NCBI GenBank assembly: GCA_947627465.1
Contig: CANQWD010000014.1
Location: 1 to 60,349, forward strand
Direction of reading: 5' to 3'
Length of the DNA stretch: 60,349 nt
Source of the DNA: an uncultured Clostridia bacterium
Lineage (GTDB): Bacteria > Bacillota > Clostridia > Oscillospirales > Ruminococcaceae
Of the stretch, positions 48,502-57,378 are shown in pieces; the stretch's first letter is position 1, and each line of letters begins with the position of its first letter. Made by a program: the position numbers and the translations under genes. Under the pieces are notes generated by a model, which was given only the letters and a program-made list of their open reading frames with translations, did not search any database and was not told the origin of the DNA.

Positions 48502-51282
48502 CTATTGTGAACGTTCGTTCGCGGCGAAAATTCTGTCCAAAGTGTCGAGAAGTTTTTCGGTGTCGATCGGCTTGGAAATATGAGCGTTCATACCCGCCGC
48601 AATGGCTTCTCGCTTATCCTCGTCAAACGCGTTGGCTGTCATTGCAATGATAGGGATGGTGCTTCGCAAAGGATCGTCCAAAGCGCGGATAAGCTTTGTT
48701 GCCTCGTAGCCGTTAAGCACGGGCATCTGAATATCCATAAGAACGACTTGATATAAGCCGGGCGCGGAGTCTTTCACTTTGTCCGCGGCGATCTGTCCGT
48801 TTTGAGCAACGTCAACATCAAACCCCGCTTGGGTGAGAAGCTCGATCGCGATCTCGCGGTTCAGCTCGTTGTCCTCGGCGAGAAGAATATGTCCTTTTCG
48901 GCGTGGCTGAGTGTCCGAGAGCGGCTCGGATTTTCGGTTCGCAGTTTTTTCAAGCGTTCTTTTAAGCTCGGCGGGATTATCGGACTTGTGTTCGTCCTCC
49001 ACCATTTTAAGCTCCAAAGAAGCAATGATAGTCGTCCCCTTGCCTTGAACGCTATGAATGTCGATCGAGCCGTTCATCATATCCACAATGCTTTTTGTGA
49101 TCGCCATTCCCAGTCCCGTGCCTTGAATACCGCTCGCGGTGGTGTTGCGTTCGCGTTCAAAAGGTTCGAAAATGTGTTGGATAAAATCCTCGTTCATGCC
49201 GATGCCGTTGTCGCTCACTGTGAAAATGTAAACCGCGTGCCCGTCCTTTTGTGATAGAGTTTGCGACGCGCTCAGCGATACGCAGCCGCCCTCGGGCGTG
49301 TACTTCACGGCATTGGACAGCAAATTCAGCAGCGCCTGATTTAGGTGGAGACTGTCGCAGATGACCTCGTTGTGGCAAATGCCGTCGAAGTCCGTCTTGA
49401 ATTTCAGGTGCTTAGCTTCGGCTTCGGGTCTTATCATATCGCACAGTTCATACAGAATTTCGGAGATTGAGCAAGGCTTTTCTTCAAGCTGCATCTTGCC
49501 GCTTTCAATGCGGCTCATATCCAGAACGTCGTTTATCAGGTTGAGCAAATGATTGCTTGACACGGCTATCTTGTTAAGATAATCCTCTACCTTGTCTATA
49601 TTGTCAAGGTGCGATTGCGCCAGCGATGTAAAGCCCACGATAGCGTTCATCGGCGTGCGGATGTCGTGCGACATGTTCGACAGAAACGCGCTTTTCGCCA
49701 TACTTGCGCGATTGGCTTGTTCAAGTGCGTTTTCAAGAAGGACTTTGGTTTCCATTTCGCTCCGTATTTCCTCGTCCACATTGCGAATACCGAAAACCAC
49801 GCCCGAATGATCGATCTCGTAGCCGCTTTTCACGGCTTTTATTTGGTAATATTCGACGTCGTTTCCGCCGGGTACGCGGTAATTCAACACGAATACCCCT
49901 TTTTCTGCGATCTCGTTTTTAAGAGCTTTGCAGGTGCAGCTGCTTAAAACAAGCTCGCGGTCGGCGGGGGCGATATTTTTTTCGACGTAGCTTTTCATCA
50001 TGTTTTTAAACGAAAACTTTCCCTTTAACGACTCGCCGAAGTTTTTTTCAGCGTCCTCCGTTATATAAAGCGCGTTCCCCAGTCCCGTGTCCAGATTGAA
50101 ATAGAACACCGCGTCGTAATGCGCCGCAAGCGCTTTCACAAGCTCGGCTTGACGGTGTTCTTTTTTGGAGCTTTCTTTTTTTTGTTCTGTAACGTCCAAA
50201 AGATACCGCTGATAAAACAGCTTTCCGTTTTCGCTTACAAGCTTTACATTTCCGATTATATTGAGCGTTTCACCGTTATCATGGTGCACGGTGTATTCAA
50301 TGTTCGCGATGTCGCCCGGCTCTTTAAGCTTCGCCATTTGCTCTGCCATTTTCTTCCTGTCCGCTTCGTCGACGGATTTGGCTGTATAGTAAAATCCCCG
50401 CTGTGTCATATCGTCAACGGAGCTGTAACCCAAAATCTTCAGCGCGGTCTTGTTAGCGTAGTAAACCACCTTGCCGTCCATGGAATGCCGCAGCATTCCG
50501 CAGTCTATGGAAGCGAACATATTTTCAAACATTTTGTTTTTATCCAAGATGTCGCGTTCAAACTCACGTTCTTTCGTAACGTCTATGGCGCAGCCCACCG
50601 TGCCCATTACGGAGCCGTCCATGTCGTAAAGCGCGGTTTTGTACGACACAAGATTGCGGCTGCCGTTTTGCGACGCAATAAGCTCGTCCGAAACTACCGT
50701 CTCTCCCGTTTCCATAGCTTTGTTATCCGAGGCTATGCAGCTTTCGTCGTCTTCTTCCACGCCCCAAATATACGCGTGGCGTTTGCCCAGAATATCATCG
50801 CGTGATTTTCCGACGGTTCTGCAGAATTCGGCGTTTACCTTTTCGTGCGCCCCGTCTTTTGTTTTAAACCACACAAGGCTGGGTATGTTGTCTATCAGCG
50901 TGTTCAGGTACTGTTCCGTCTGCCAATTGTCCTTTGCTTTTTTCAGACGCGTTTGCAGCGCCCGAAACCGAAACTCCGCTTCCGTATCGCTCATTGGCGT
51001 TTTCCATACGTCCGCGGTTTTCGGAAGATACTCCGATAATTTTTCCAAATCGTTTTCGCCGCACACCGCGATTACCTCTGCGCCGTCTTTTTTTATTCTG
51101 AAAAGCTCTTCCGGCGCGATGCCCGAAGTGTTTTTTTCGCCCCAATCGGCGATAATCACGTCCGCTTTTTCGATATTGTCCGTAAATTCATATTCAAAAC
51201 CGTCAATCGACGGCAGAAGCTTTATTTTCTCAAAAAACGGAGCGTTTCCCGACATGCAAATTTTTGTTTTGCAGCGATACAT
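48502..51282 (-). CDS. hybrid sensor histidine kinase/response regulator with PAS domains
   Basis: The 926-residue protein starts with a receiver-like domain (about residues 1-110; the phosphorylatable Asp position is not obvious). It is followed by PAS-type sensor modules (DNIPSLVWFKTKDGA near 145, MLRHSMDGKVVYYANKTALK near 270, and a third region near 390-490). A HisKA domain (SNMSHDIRTPMN, His539), an HATPase_c domain (NLLSNAVKYTPEGG, then DNGIGM, and GTGLGMAI) and a C-terminal receiver (ILLAEDNELNREI, VVLMDIQMP with Asp850, and Lys in SKPID) follow. No membrane helix is seen, so it likely senses an internal signal. I start at the second ATG (51282), after GAGGGGGTGGG. No output partner gene lies nearby. 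Confidence 0.92.
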   Translation of the reverse strand: MYRCKTKICMSGNAPFFEKIKLLPSIDGFEYEFTDNIEKADVIIADWGEKNTSGIAPEELFRIKKDGAEVIAVCGENDLEKLSEYLPKTADVWKTPMSDTEAEFRFRALQTRLKKAKDNWQTEQYLNTLIDNIPSLVWFKTKDGAHEKVNAEFCRTVGKSRDDILGKRHAYIWGVEEDDESCIASDNKAMETGETVVSDELIASQNGSRNLVSYKTALYDMDGSVMGTVGCAIDVTKEREFERDILDKNKMFENMFASIDCGMLRHSMDGKVVYYANKTALKILGYSSVDDMTQRGFYYTAKSVDEADRKKMAEQMAKLKEPGDIANIEYTVHHDNGETLNIIGNVKLVSENGKLFYQRYLLDVTEQKKESSKKEHRQAELVKALAAHYDAVFYFNLDTGLGNALYITEDAEKNFGESLKGKFSFKNMMKSYVEKNIAPADRELVLSSCTCKALKNEIAEKGVFVLNYRVPGGNDVEYYQIKAVKSGYEIDHSGVVFGIRNVDEEIRSEMETKVLLENALEQANRASMAKSAFLSNMSHDIRTPMNAIVGFTSLAQSHLDNIDKVEDYLNKIAVSSNHLLNLINDVLDMSRIESGKMQLEEKPCSISEILYELCDMIRPEAEAKHLKFKTDFDGICHNEVICDSLHLNQALLNLLSNAVKYTPEGGCVSLSASQTLSQKDGHAVYIFTVSDNGIGMNEDFIQHIFEPFERERNTTASGIQGTGLGMAITKSIVDMMNGSIDIHSVQGKGTTIIASLELKMVEDEHKSDNPAELKRTLEKTANRKSEPLSDTQPRRKGHILLAEDNELNREIAIELLTQAGFDVDVAQNGQIAADKVKDSAPGLYQVVLMDIQMPVLNGYEATKLIRALDDPLRSTIPIIAMTANAFDEDKREAIAAGMNAHISKPIDTEKLLDTLDRIFAANERSQ

Positions 51283-51642
51283 ACGCCCACCCCCTCGCAT
51301 TTTGTCGATTTGCGCCTATACTACTTTTCCGCCAAAGTGCAGACAAAAACAAAACCTCAATGTTTTGCAATAATAAATGCGTTAGTCCGTACGCTGACAA
51401 AAAAATAGTATAATATGCTTACAACAGCCTCAAAAAACCTGCTTTTTCTTTTCGCTCTGCCCCGCGAAGAGCAAAATAAAAAACCGCAGTTTTCAGAAAC
51501 ACCCTTATATATTATCTTATATTATAACATATTTTGCATTTTTTTGTCAATAGTTTTTGACTTGCACGTCCTGTTTTCGACAAAATTTTTTGACAATTTT
51601 CATTTTTGGATGCGTTTTCCAAACAAACGGAGAAAACAAACA

Positions 51643-51662
51643 CGGACCGTAAAAACGGTCCG
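51643..51662 (-). terminator. possible terminator of the padR operon
   Basis: CGGACCGT-aaaa-ACGGTCCG lies 65 bp after the DUF4097 stop, with a T-rich run (TGTTTGTTTTC) on the minus strand. The rest of 51283-51727 is A/T-rich, without a gene. Confidence 0.65.
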
Positions 51663-51727
51663 CGCCTGTCTATTCAATTTTCACCGACAATTGTGACTTG
51701 ATTTACAGCGTCTGCTTACTCGTTTGC

Positions 51728-52981
51728 TTATTCGTCTGCTTGCTTGATTGCCTGATCGTTTGTTTGGGCGTTAGCTTGATTGTTTGTTTGAGCGTTAGCT
51801 TGGTCGTTTGTTTGAGCGTCTGCTTCAGTGACTTGCGCAGTGTTTGCCGAAGCGTTATCGCCGGTGTTGACCGAATTGCTTGAATCGGTATCGTCCTCGG
51901 GCTTCTCGGGGAAGTCTTTGAACATTTGCGGCGGCTTGTATTCGGAGGTATCGTAAAACGTGACCTTTCCCGAACCCAAGTCCACATATATCTCATCGAG
52001 ACCGTCTCGATAAGCGTCATAATCAATATCCTCGTCGTCCTCGTCGTCATCGTTGTATTGAGAATATTGCTGCATATCATGACCGCCGTTAAACGCGGCG
52101 TGTCCGTCGTTTTTCAGGCTTTGAGAAACGCCGCAGCACTCAACTTTGACTTTTCCCGAGCCGATTTCCGTGTAAAGATCCGCTTTCGTATCTTTGGGAA
52201 CGTAAACGGAAAGCGAACCGCTGCCGAGCGTAATATTGTTTGTCGTAGGGCCCAATTTCGCAAATTCGACAGCGCCCTTGCCGCTGCCCATATCTATATC
52301 GCCGCTGCCCGTCATACCGCTTACATTGAAGCTGCCCGAGCCCATATCGATATTATAGGATTCGCAATCGGCGCCTGCGATCTTCACAGAGCCGGAACCG
52401 ATATCCAAATGCATAAGTTCCGCGGAGAAGTTTTCTTTTTGCGAAAGCTCGAATATCCCGGAGCCTATGTCAAACTCGTTCTCCCGCGCCCTGATGTCCT
52501 TTACCATAAGCGTGCCGCTGCCCAAAGTAAGGTTCAGATTATCGTAAATCGTATCGGGAAGCGAGAGCGTAACCGTTGAATCTCCTGTATCTATTCCCAA
52601 AAACAGATCCTTATTGATGGTTATGTCAAAGCTGCTTTCAAACGGATCCATTTCCGCTTCGACATTTATTCCGCTGCCGCTTTTGCCGCTGTCGACCGAA
52701 ACGGTCACATTGTTGTCGTCTGAAAGCGCGATATACGTTTTAACGTCCGATGTGTCTACGGAAAGACCGGTTATATACTGCACTTCGGTCAGCCTGAATT
52801 CCTTGCTGCCCAAGATTTTTTCATCTATCAAAGTTTCGACCGAATTACCGTCAAACTGAACGTTCACAGTTTCGGAATTGACATACCCGCTGTTATTGCC
52901 TCTGAATATCAAAACGGTGATACCGCCCAGCGTGAAAAATACCGCCGCCGTGATTATTGAAGCGATAAGCCCTTTTACCAT
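51728..52981 (-). CDS. DUF4097-type beta-helical membrane protein with repeat tail
   Basis: The 417-residue protein has one N-terminal membrane helix (LIASIITAAVFFTLGGITVL), then a DUF4097/toast-rack-like beta domain. That domain has repeated short strands with glycine-serine turns (LGSGTLMV, IGSGIFEL, IGSGSVKI, MGSGSFNV, MGSGKGAV, LGSGSLSV, IGSGKVKV, LGSGKVTF), which is the hallmark of this family. The tail (residues 320-417) is acidic and then has a repeated octapeptide of the type AQTNDQAN. It is the last gene of the padR operon and would sit outside the cell with its partner DUF1700 protein, in envelope sensing. Confidence 0.85.
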   Translation of the reverse strand: MVKGLIASIITAAVFFTLGGITVLIFRGNNSGYVNSETVNVQFDGNSVETLIDEKILGSKEFRLTEVQYITGLSVDTSDVKTYIALSDDNNVTVSVDSGKSGSGINVEAEMDPFESSFDITINKDLFLGIDTGDSTVTLSLPDTIYDNLNLTLGSGTLMVKDIRARENEFDIGSGIFELSQKENFSAELMHLDIGSGSVKIAGADCESYNIDMGSGSFNVSGMTGSGDIDMGSGKGAVEFAKLGPTTNNITLGSGSLSVYVPKDTKADLYTEIGSGKVKVECCGVSQSLKNDGHAAFNGGHDMQQYSQYNDDDEDDEDIDYDAYRDGLDEIYVDLGSGKVTFYDTSEYKPPQMFKDFPEKPEDDTDSSNSVNTGDNASANTAQVTEADAQTNDQANAQTNNQANAQTNDQAIKQADE

Positions 52982-52996
52982 AAATTCTCCCTCCTT

Positions 52997-54163
52997 TTAT
53001 ATATCGTAGATCGCCTTAACGTGGCGCGTTATAATATACCTTACAAGAGACATGGCGGCTTTGAAAAGCAGCAAACCAATGTTGAACACCGCCGTTGCGA
53101 GGGCGAAAAATCCCACCGTGAAAAATATTCGCGTAATGAATACGAACTCATAAAAAGCGCCGTTTCCGACCGCGCAATATACGCCCTGCACCGCGAGAGC
53201 GCCCGCGCCCGCGAAAACCGCCAGCACTGCCGCGCAAACTGCCGGCAATACCCACAGCCACAAGAGAACGTCCAGCACCACCTCAAAAGTAAGTTTTCCT
53301 TTGTTCACGTTTGGTTTCATTCCCGAAACGTCGACGAACTTATAACCGCCGTTCGTTTTCGCTTTCGTGAATTGCGGAGGAATGTCTCCGCCGCGCCGGT
53401 CTTTGCTTGTGTGCTTCCGATAGCTGTCGCTCGGTCGGAATTGCCGCGCCGCGTCGCCCACGGCTTTTCCCGCCTTGTTCATTGCGTCGCCGACGGCGTC
53501 GCCCGCTTTTCCCATAGCGCCTCCGACGGTCTTGCCCGCTTTGTTCATTGCGTCCTCCGCCTTGCCGAACGCGTTGTTGAGGGCTTTTCCCGCCTTATCG
53601 CAAACCTCGTCCACGGTTTTGCCTATCTTTTCAAAAGTTCCGCCTTTTGTGTTGGAAGCATTGCCGCCCGCGTTTGCGCCCGTTCCCGTTGAAGCGCCCG
53701 AGCCGCCGGAATTGGCAGCGCCGTTCGCGTTTGCGTTCTCGGAGGTTCCCGCGTCGGAATTATCGTTCGGGTGCGCGTTTGGAAATATCTCCGCGGAGGA
53801 GTGCTCGGGGGTGTACGAGCGAACGCAGTCCTCGTCCTGTTTAGAAACGCTGTCGCTTGAAGCGGCGAGCGACGGGTCTGCGGGAACGCTTCTTCCGGGC
53901 TTCGTAAGGCTCACCTTTTTGCGCTGAACATCCCGCGCCACCATGCTGTTTATCATAGAGCTTTTTATATCGAGACAGCTCCGCGCTATCTCGCGGATAT
54001 TGCCCAGTTCGCGGCAGACCTCCTCCTCGGAAAGCCCGCGGCGCGTGCCTTCGGAGAAATGCTCCTCAAAATCCGACATAAGCTCCGTTGTTTCCTCAAC
54101 GCCGAGCCTTTTCAGTTCCACGCCGAGCTGTTCAAAAAACTCCGCTTTATTTTCCGCTATCAT
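52997..54163 (-). CDS. DUF1700-type membrane protein with amphipathic repeat linker
   Basis: The 388-residue protein begins with the DUF1700/HAAS domain (FFEQLGVELKRLGVEETTEL, then LSEEEVCRELGNIREIA). Next comes a Ser/Asn/Gly-rich region (about 100-170) and then eleven-residue-type amphipathic repeats (KAGKALNNAFGKAEDAMNKA, KTVGGAMGKAGDAVGDAMNK). Two to three membrane helices follow (LWVLPAVCAAVLAVFAGAGA, then the FFTVGFFALATAVFNIGLLLF region). Its start overlaps the padR stop by 17 bp. DUF1700 proteins commonly pair with PadR regulators and DUF4097 proteins in an envelope-stress module. The amphipathic repeat could lie on the membrane surface. Confidence 0.85.
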   Translation of the reverse strand: MIAENKAEFFEQLGVELKRLGVEETTELMSDFEEHFSEGTRRGLSEEEVCRELGNIREIARSCLDIKSSMINSMVARDVQRKKVSLTKPGRSVPADPSLAASSDSVSKQDEDCVRSYTPEHSSAEIFPNAHPNDNSDAGTSENANANGAANSGGSGASTGTGANAGGNASNTKGGTFEKIGKTVDEVCDKAGKALNNAFGKAEDAMNKAGKTVGGAMGKAGDAVGDAMNKAGKAVGDAARQFRPSDSYRKHTSKDRRGGDIPPQFTKAKTNGGYKFVDVSGMKPNVNKGKLTFEVVLDVLLWLWVLPAVCAAVLAVFAGAGALAVQGVYCAVGNGAFYEFVFITRIFFTVGFFALATAVFNIGLLLFKAAMSLVRYIITRHVKAIYDI

Positions 54164-54479
54164 CTTCGTATTCCCCTTTCAGAAGCTCGCTTACGCTTGC
54201 CGTAAATTCAAACCATTCCTCCGAGAGCCTTTGAAGCTCTTCTTTTCCCGACTGCGTTATTTTATAATATTTTCGCGGCGGTCCCTCGGGCGATTCCACA
54301 ATATAGCTTTCGATCAGACCACTCTCTTTAAGCCGCTTCATCAGCGGATATATTGTTCCCTCGGTTATTTCCATACACTTGGAAATGCGGTTCACAAGCT
54401 CATAGCCGTAGCAGTCCGCGCGGCTTACCGCCGACAGCGCGCAAAGTTCCAGCGTACCTCTTTTAAGTTGTGAATTCAT
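54147..54479 (-). CDS. PadR-family transcriptional regulator
   Basis: The 110-residue winged-helix protein matches PadR: MNSQLKRGTLELCALSAV, GYELVNRISKCMEITEGTIY, PLMKRLKESGLIES, and the PPRKYYKITQSGKEEL wing. PadR members repress their own operon and respond to membrane or small-molecule signals. It is the first gene of padR-DUF1700-DUF4097; the promoter lies at 54560-54588. The next gene overlaps its end by 17 bp. Confidence 0.93.
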   Translation of the reverse strand: MNSQLKRGTLELCALSAVSRADCYGYELVNRISKCMEITEGTIYPLMKRLKESGLIESYIVESPEGPPRKYYKITQSGKEELQRLSEEWFEFTASVSELLKGEYEDDSGK

Positions 54480-54559
54480 TGTCCCACCGCCCTTTGTTCG
54501 CAGAATGATACCACTGTTGAGTGAAGCGTTTTTTGAAACGCCTAATTCGTGTTGTCTTT

Positions 54560-54588
54560 ATTATACCACACGGTACTGTGCATTGCAA
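54560..54588 (-). promoter_or_regulatory. promoter of the padR operon
   Basis: On the minus strand TTGCAA (54583-54588), a 17-bp spacer and TATAAT (54560-54565), about 80 bp before padR. It is likely autorepressed by PadR. The remaining 54589-54694 is A/T-rich with no gene seen. Confidence 0.65.
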
Positions 54589-54694
54589 TATACATATTTG
54601 CCAAATAATTCGAGATATTTCGCTGCAAATTTGTTAAGACTTACAATGCTGTTTAAAATTCTCGTATTTTATGCCGCTCAAACCCGATAAAATA

Positions 54695-54722
54695 CAAAAA
54701 CCGCGCGGGAAAACCCGAGCGG
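54695..54722 (-). terminator. terminator of the GGDEF gene
   Basis: On the minus strand CCGCTCGGG-TTTT-CCCGCGCGG is followed by TTTTTG, 90 bp after the GGDEF stop. Confidence 0.75.
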
Positions 54723-54753
54723 CTGTAAACTGTATAAATAGTAATTTTTGAAT

Positions 54754-54776
54754 TTCTACCCGCGAAGCGGGGGAGA
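54754..54776. repeat. dispersed GC hairpin, copy 3
   Basis: TTCTACCCGCGAAGCGGGGG continues with AGAA. It is the same family as 7866-7892 and 10529-10559 and again lies between a gene end and its terminator. Confidence 0.55.
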
Positions 54777-54811
54777 ACACGTTATTTTAAAACGATTTTT
54801 TTTGATAACGT

Positions 54812-56791
54812 TTAAATACGTTGGGTGGGGTCTATGCCGAGAGCGGATTTTATGCGGAGCTTTTCGCTGTACATAAGCTTGTCTGCTTCGGAAAGGATAG
54901 AGTCGGGGTTGCGCGGCTCTCCGGCGCGGCAAAGCTTCGCGCCGATAGGCACGTAAACCTTGTAGGGCTTGTGAGCGCTGCTGTTGTAGTTGCTGAGATA
55001 TTGTTCCATGCTTTTTTCAAAATCCGCGATGCCCTTCTCGGTGATATGCCCGTATGCTACTTTGACGAATTCGTCGCCGCCGATGCGGAAGTTGTTTTCG
55101 CAGACCGCGCCGGGCATAGTGCATTCGTCAATGGCTCTGGCGGCGGTCTTGATGATCTCGTCGCCCTCAATGTGCCCAAACGTGTCGTTGACATATTTAA
55201 GCCCGTTCAGATCTCCGAGGATAACGGCGGTGTCCGAACCCGATTTAGCCGCCTGGTCGAGCATTCTCGAAAACATTGCGTTGAAGCCGTTGCGGTTGTA
55301 AAGCCCCGTCATGCCGTCGGTCACGGCGTCGATCTGCACCTTGCTGTAAAGATACCTCGCGTTGTTCAAACGCCTTACGGATTCTATAGAGGTTGAGATG
55401 TCGTTTATCCAGTAGTCAAAATCTTCTTCGGGAGTTTTCAGTTTGTCACCGAAAGTTATCGCAGCGTAGCCGAACACTCTGTCCTGAAAATGCAGCGAGC
55501 GCAGAATATAAGCCGCGGGACGGTCGCCGAAAAATGCGCTTGACGGGAACATATCCTTTATCGAAAACCGCTCTTGATTTCCTATCTTGCGAAAGACAGT
55601 GCCCTGAGAGTTGGAGTAGTGTTTGTAGTACACCACCATTTCGGACGTAAAATCCGTGTTTTTCCGGCTTTCGTCCAGCGAACGCATGGGGTCGTTCCAG
55701 CCGTCGCACATGCAAAAATACAAACCCTTGTAGTTTTTAAGATAGAAGCTGTATTCGTCAATGCATCTCATCATATCGTCAGCGTCGATCTTTGAGGTAA
55801 GCGTCTCTTTCATGGTGTTGTATTCCGAAAAGTATGAATCGCCATTGTCCATATCATCGCCGCACAAAGCAAGGACGTTATAGTCGTCTGCCTCAACGCA
55901 GCCGCAGGTGAGCTGGTAGTTTCTGATTACCTCGCAGGGCACCATTGTGACCTCGGGAACGGAGCCGCCGTTCATAAGTTCGATCAATCCCTCGCACGCC
56001 GCCTTGCCGACGGGTATTGTGCGGCGGTTTGTTGAGGAAATAAACGGCGCTCTCGAAACGTATTCCTCAAAGCTTGCCAGCTTTACGTCGCGCGGCACGC
56101 ATATTCCGCGCTTCATTAAGCCTTTGTAAACGCCCTCACCCATAGGACCGCAGGCGCACACAATGGCGTCAGGCAAGCCGTTTGGCGCGTTTGTGATGAA
56201 GTTGCAGAACGGTTCTCCCGATGTATACCAGAAATCTCCCCAAAATATTCGGTTAGGCTGTATTTCCAAGCCGTGCTCGCTCATTGCCTCGCGAAAACCG
56301 TTAAGGCGGGCTATGGAGTGAGGGTGTCTTTCTTTTCCCGTCATATAAGCGATATCTTTGCAGCCGTGTACCTCGATCATGTGCGTTACCATTTCCTTTA
56401 CAACGGCGGTGTCGTCGCAGTTGAAGCAAGGAATGCCGTCGTATTTCAGGTCGATCGTAACGGCGGGGATATGCTTTTCCCGCACGGCTTTCAGAAAATC
56501 GGCGGTCACGGTAGCGTCGCGGTCGTTGTACAGAATGGTATCCGGGACAAAGATCACTCCGTCAAGCTTATCGTAGTTTATCATTCTGAATATGCTGAGT
56601 TCGCCCTCGCGGTAGAGGTGATCGCTGCGCGGGTGAGTCGTTCCGAACACAAGAACGTTGCAGTCGTTCTCAAACGCAACTTTATATATGCCCTGAAGCA
56701 GACCGGCTTGATATTGCTTTGCGGGCTTGGACATTATCACAGCGATTAGTTTGCGCCGTTTTGCGGCTTCCGTTTCTGACAATTTGATCAC
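54812..56791 (-). CDS. diguanylate cyclase with LacI-type periplasmic-binding-like sensor
   Basis: The 659-residue protein combines a LacI/GalR-type sugar-binding fold (about residues 15-290: AVIMSKPAKQYQAGLLQGIY, DKLDGVIFVPDT, NCDDTAVVKEMVTHMIEV, YMTGKERHPHSIARLNGF, DAIVCACGPMGEGVYKGLMK) with a middle GAF-like region (about 330-480). A C-terminal GGDEF domain follows (DGMTGLYNRNGFNAMFSRML, FRIGGDEFVKV at 571-575). The GGDEF motif is intact, so c-di-GMP synthesis is likely. No DNA-binding helix-turn-helix precedes the sensor and no membrane helix is seen, so it is probably a cytoplasmic metabolite-controlled cyclase. It has its own promoter. Confidence 0.9.
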   Translation of the reverse strand: MIKLSETEAAKRRKLIAVIMSKPAKQYQAGLLQGIYKVAFENDCNVLVFGTTHPRSDHLYREGELSIFRMINYDKLDGVIFVPDTILYNDRDATVTADFLKAVREKHIPAVTIDLKYDGIPCFNCDDTAVVKEMVTHMIEVHGCKDIAYMTGKERHPHSIARLNGFREAMSEHGLEIQPNRIFWGDFWYTSGEPFCNFITNAPNGLPDAIVCACGPMGEGVYKGLMKRGICVPRDVKLASFEEYVSRAPFISSTNRRTIPVGKAACEGLIELMNGGSVPEVTMVPCEVIRNYQLTCGCVEADDYNVLALCGDDMDNGDSYFSEYNTMKETLTSKIDADDMMRCIDEYSFYLKNYKGLYFCMCDGWNDPMRSLDESRKNTDFTSEMVVYYKHYSNSQGTVFRKIGNQERFSIKDMFPSSAFFGDRPAAYILRSLHFQDRVFGYAAITFGDKLKTPEEDFDYWINDISTSIESVRRLNNARYLYSKVQIDAVTDGMTGLYNRNGFNAMFSRMLDQAAKSGSDTAVILGDLNGLKYVNDTFGHIEGDEIIKTAARAIDECTMPGAVCENNFRIGGDEFVKVAYGHITEKGIADFEKSMEQYLSNYNSSAHKPYKVYVPIGAKLCRAGEPRNPDSILSEADKLMYSEKLRIKSALGIDPTQRI

Positions 56792-56819
56792 CGTTTTCCT
56801 ATAAAAAATCCTTTTTATT

Positions 56820-56849
56820 ATTTTACCATAAAATATATACGTCTGTCAA
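56820..56849 (-). promoter_or_regulatory. promoter of the GGDEF gene
   Basis: On the minus strand TTGACA (56844-56849), an 18-bp spacer and TAAAAT (56820-56825), about 25-30 bp before the start codon. Confidence 0.6.
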
Positions 56850-56915
56850 GAGTTTTTGTGAAAAAATTATTCACGGCGTTTATGTGCCGATTTTGGTAAA
56901 GCCAAATATCCTTTC

Positions 56916-56944
56916 TTGCACAAATGTGTGAAAAGTGTTAAAAT
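56916..56944 (+). promoter_or_regulatory. promoter of the 66-residue gene
   Basis: TTGCAC (56916-56921), a 17-bp spacer and TAAAAT (56939-56944), about 45 bp before the GTG start at 56990. Confidence 0.5.
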
Positions 56945-56989
56945 ACATATTGAACAGTTATGTTCAAATATCTCCGGGAGGATACGAGC

Positions 56990-57190
56990 GTGTGGAAAAT
57001 CACTAAAACCCGCACGACCGCCGAAAACGGCGAGGAAGTCGAAACATACGGGATCCAAATCGGAAACACCGTTATCAACGACGTCTCACCCTGCAAACAT
57101 GAAATACAAGACTTTGTGCGGCGGCTGAATCGTCTTGGGGCTTCGGAAATTCACGCTTTCGAGCTGGTTGAGGATTTTTTGGGAAGATAA
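56990..57190 (+). CDS. unknown small acidic protein
   Basis: The 66-residue product starts at a GTG, preceded by GGGAGG at 8 bases; an in-frame ATG at 56960 lacks a ribosome site. It begins with a beta-hairpin-like stretch (KITKTRTTAENGEEVETYGI), then IGNTVINDVSPCKHEIQDF, and ends with a helix (RRLNRLGASEIHAFELVEDF). Similar small proteins of about 65-85 residues are common in clostridia as conserved hypotheticals. No function is known to me. It has its own promoter and terminator, so it is a monocistronic unit. Confidence 0.75.
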   Translation: MWKITKTRTTAENGEEVETYGIQIGNTVINDVSPCKHEIQDFVRRLNRLGASEIHAFELVEDFLGR

Positions 57191-57208
57191 CATTATAGGG
57201 GAGGTGAT

Positions 57209-57246
57209 CGCCGCGCCGCGTTTTGCGGGGCGGTCGTTTTTTTTGA
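57209..57246 (+). terminator. terminator of the small acidic protein gene
   Basis: CCGCGCCGC-gtttt-GCGGGGCGG followed by TCGTTTTTTTT. Confidence 0.85.
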
Positions 57247-57283
57247 AGAAGTTCCGAGGCTCGTGAAATTTTCCGCAAACCCC

Positions 57284-57312
57284 TTGACTTATCTGCTTTA
57301 TTATGCTAAAAT
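57284..57312 (+). promoter_or_regulatory. promoter of the yerC-like/methyltransferase unit
   Basis: TTGACT (57284-57289), a 17-bp spacer and TAAAAT (57307-57312). Confidence 0.65.
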
Positions 57313-57378
57313 AAATATAGCGTTAAAAAGCGGTTGAAAGCAAGCCGTAAAAAAGACGGGAAAACGGAGGAACGAAAT

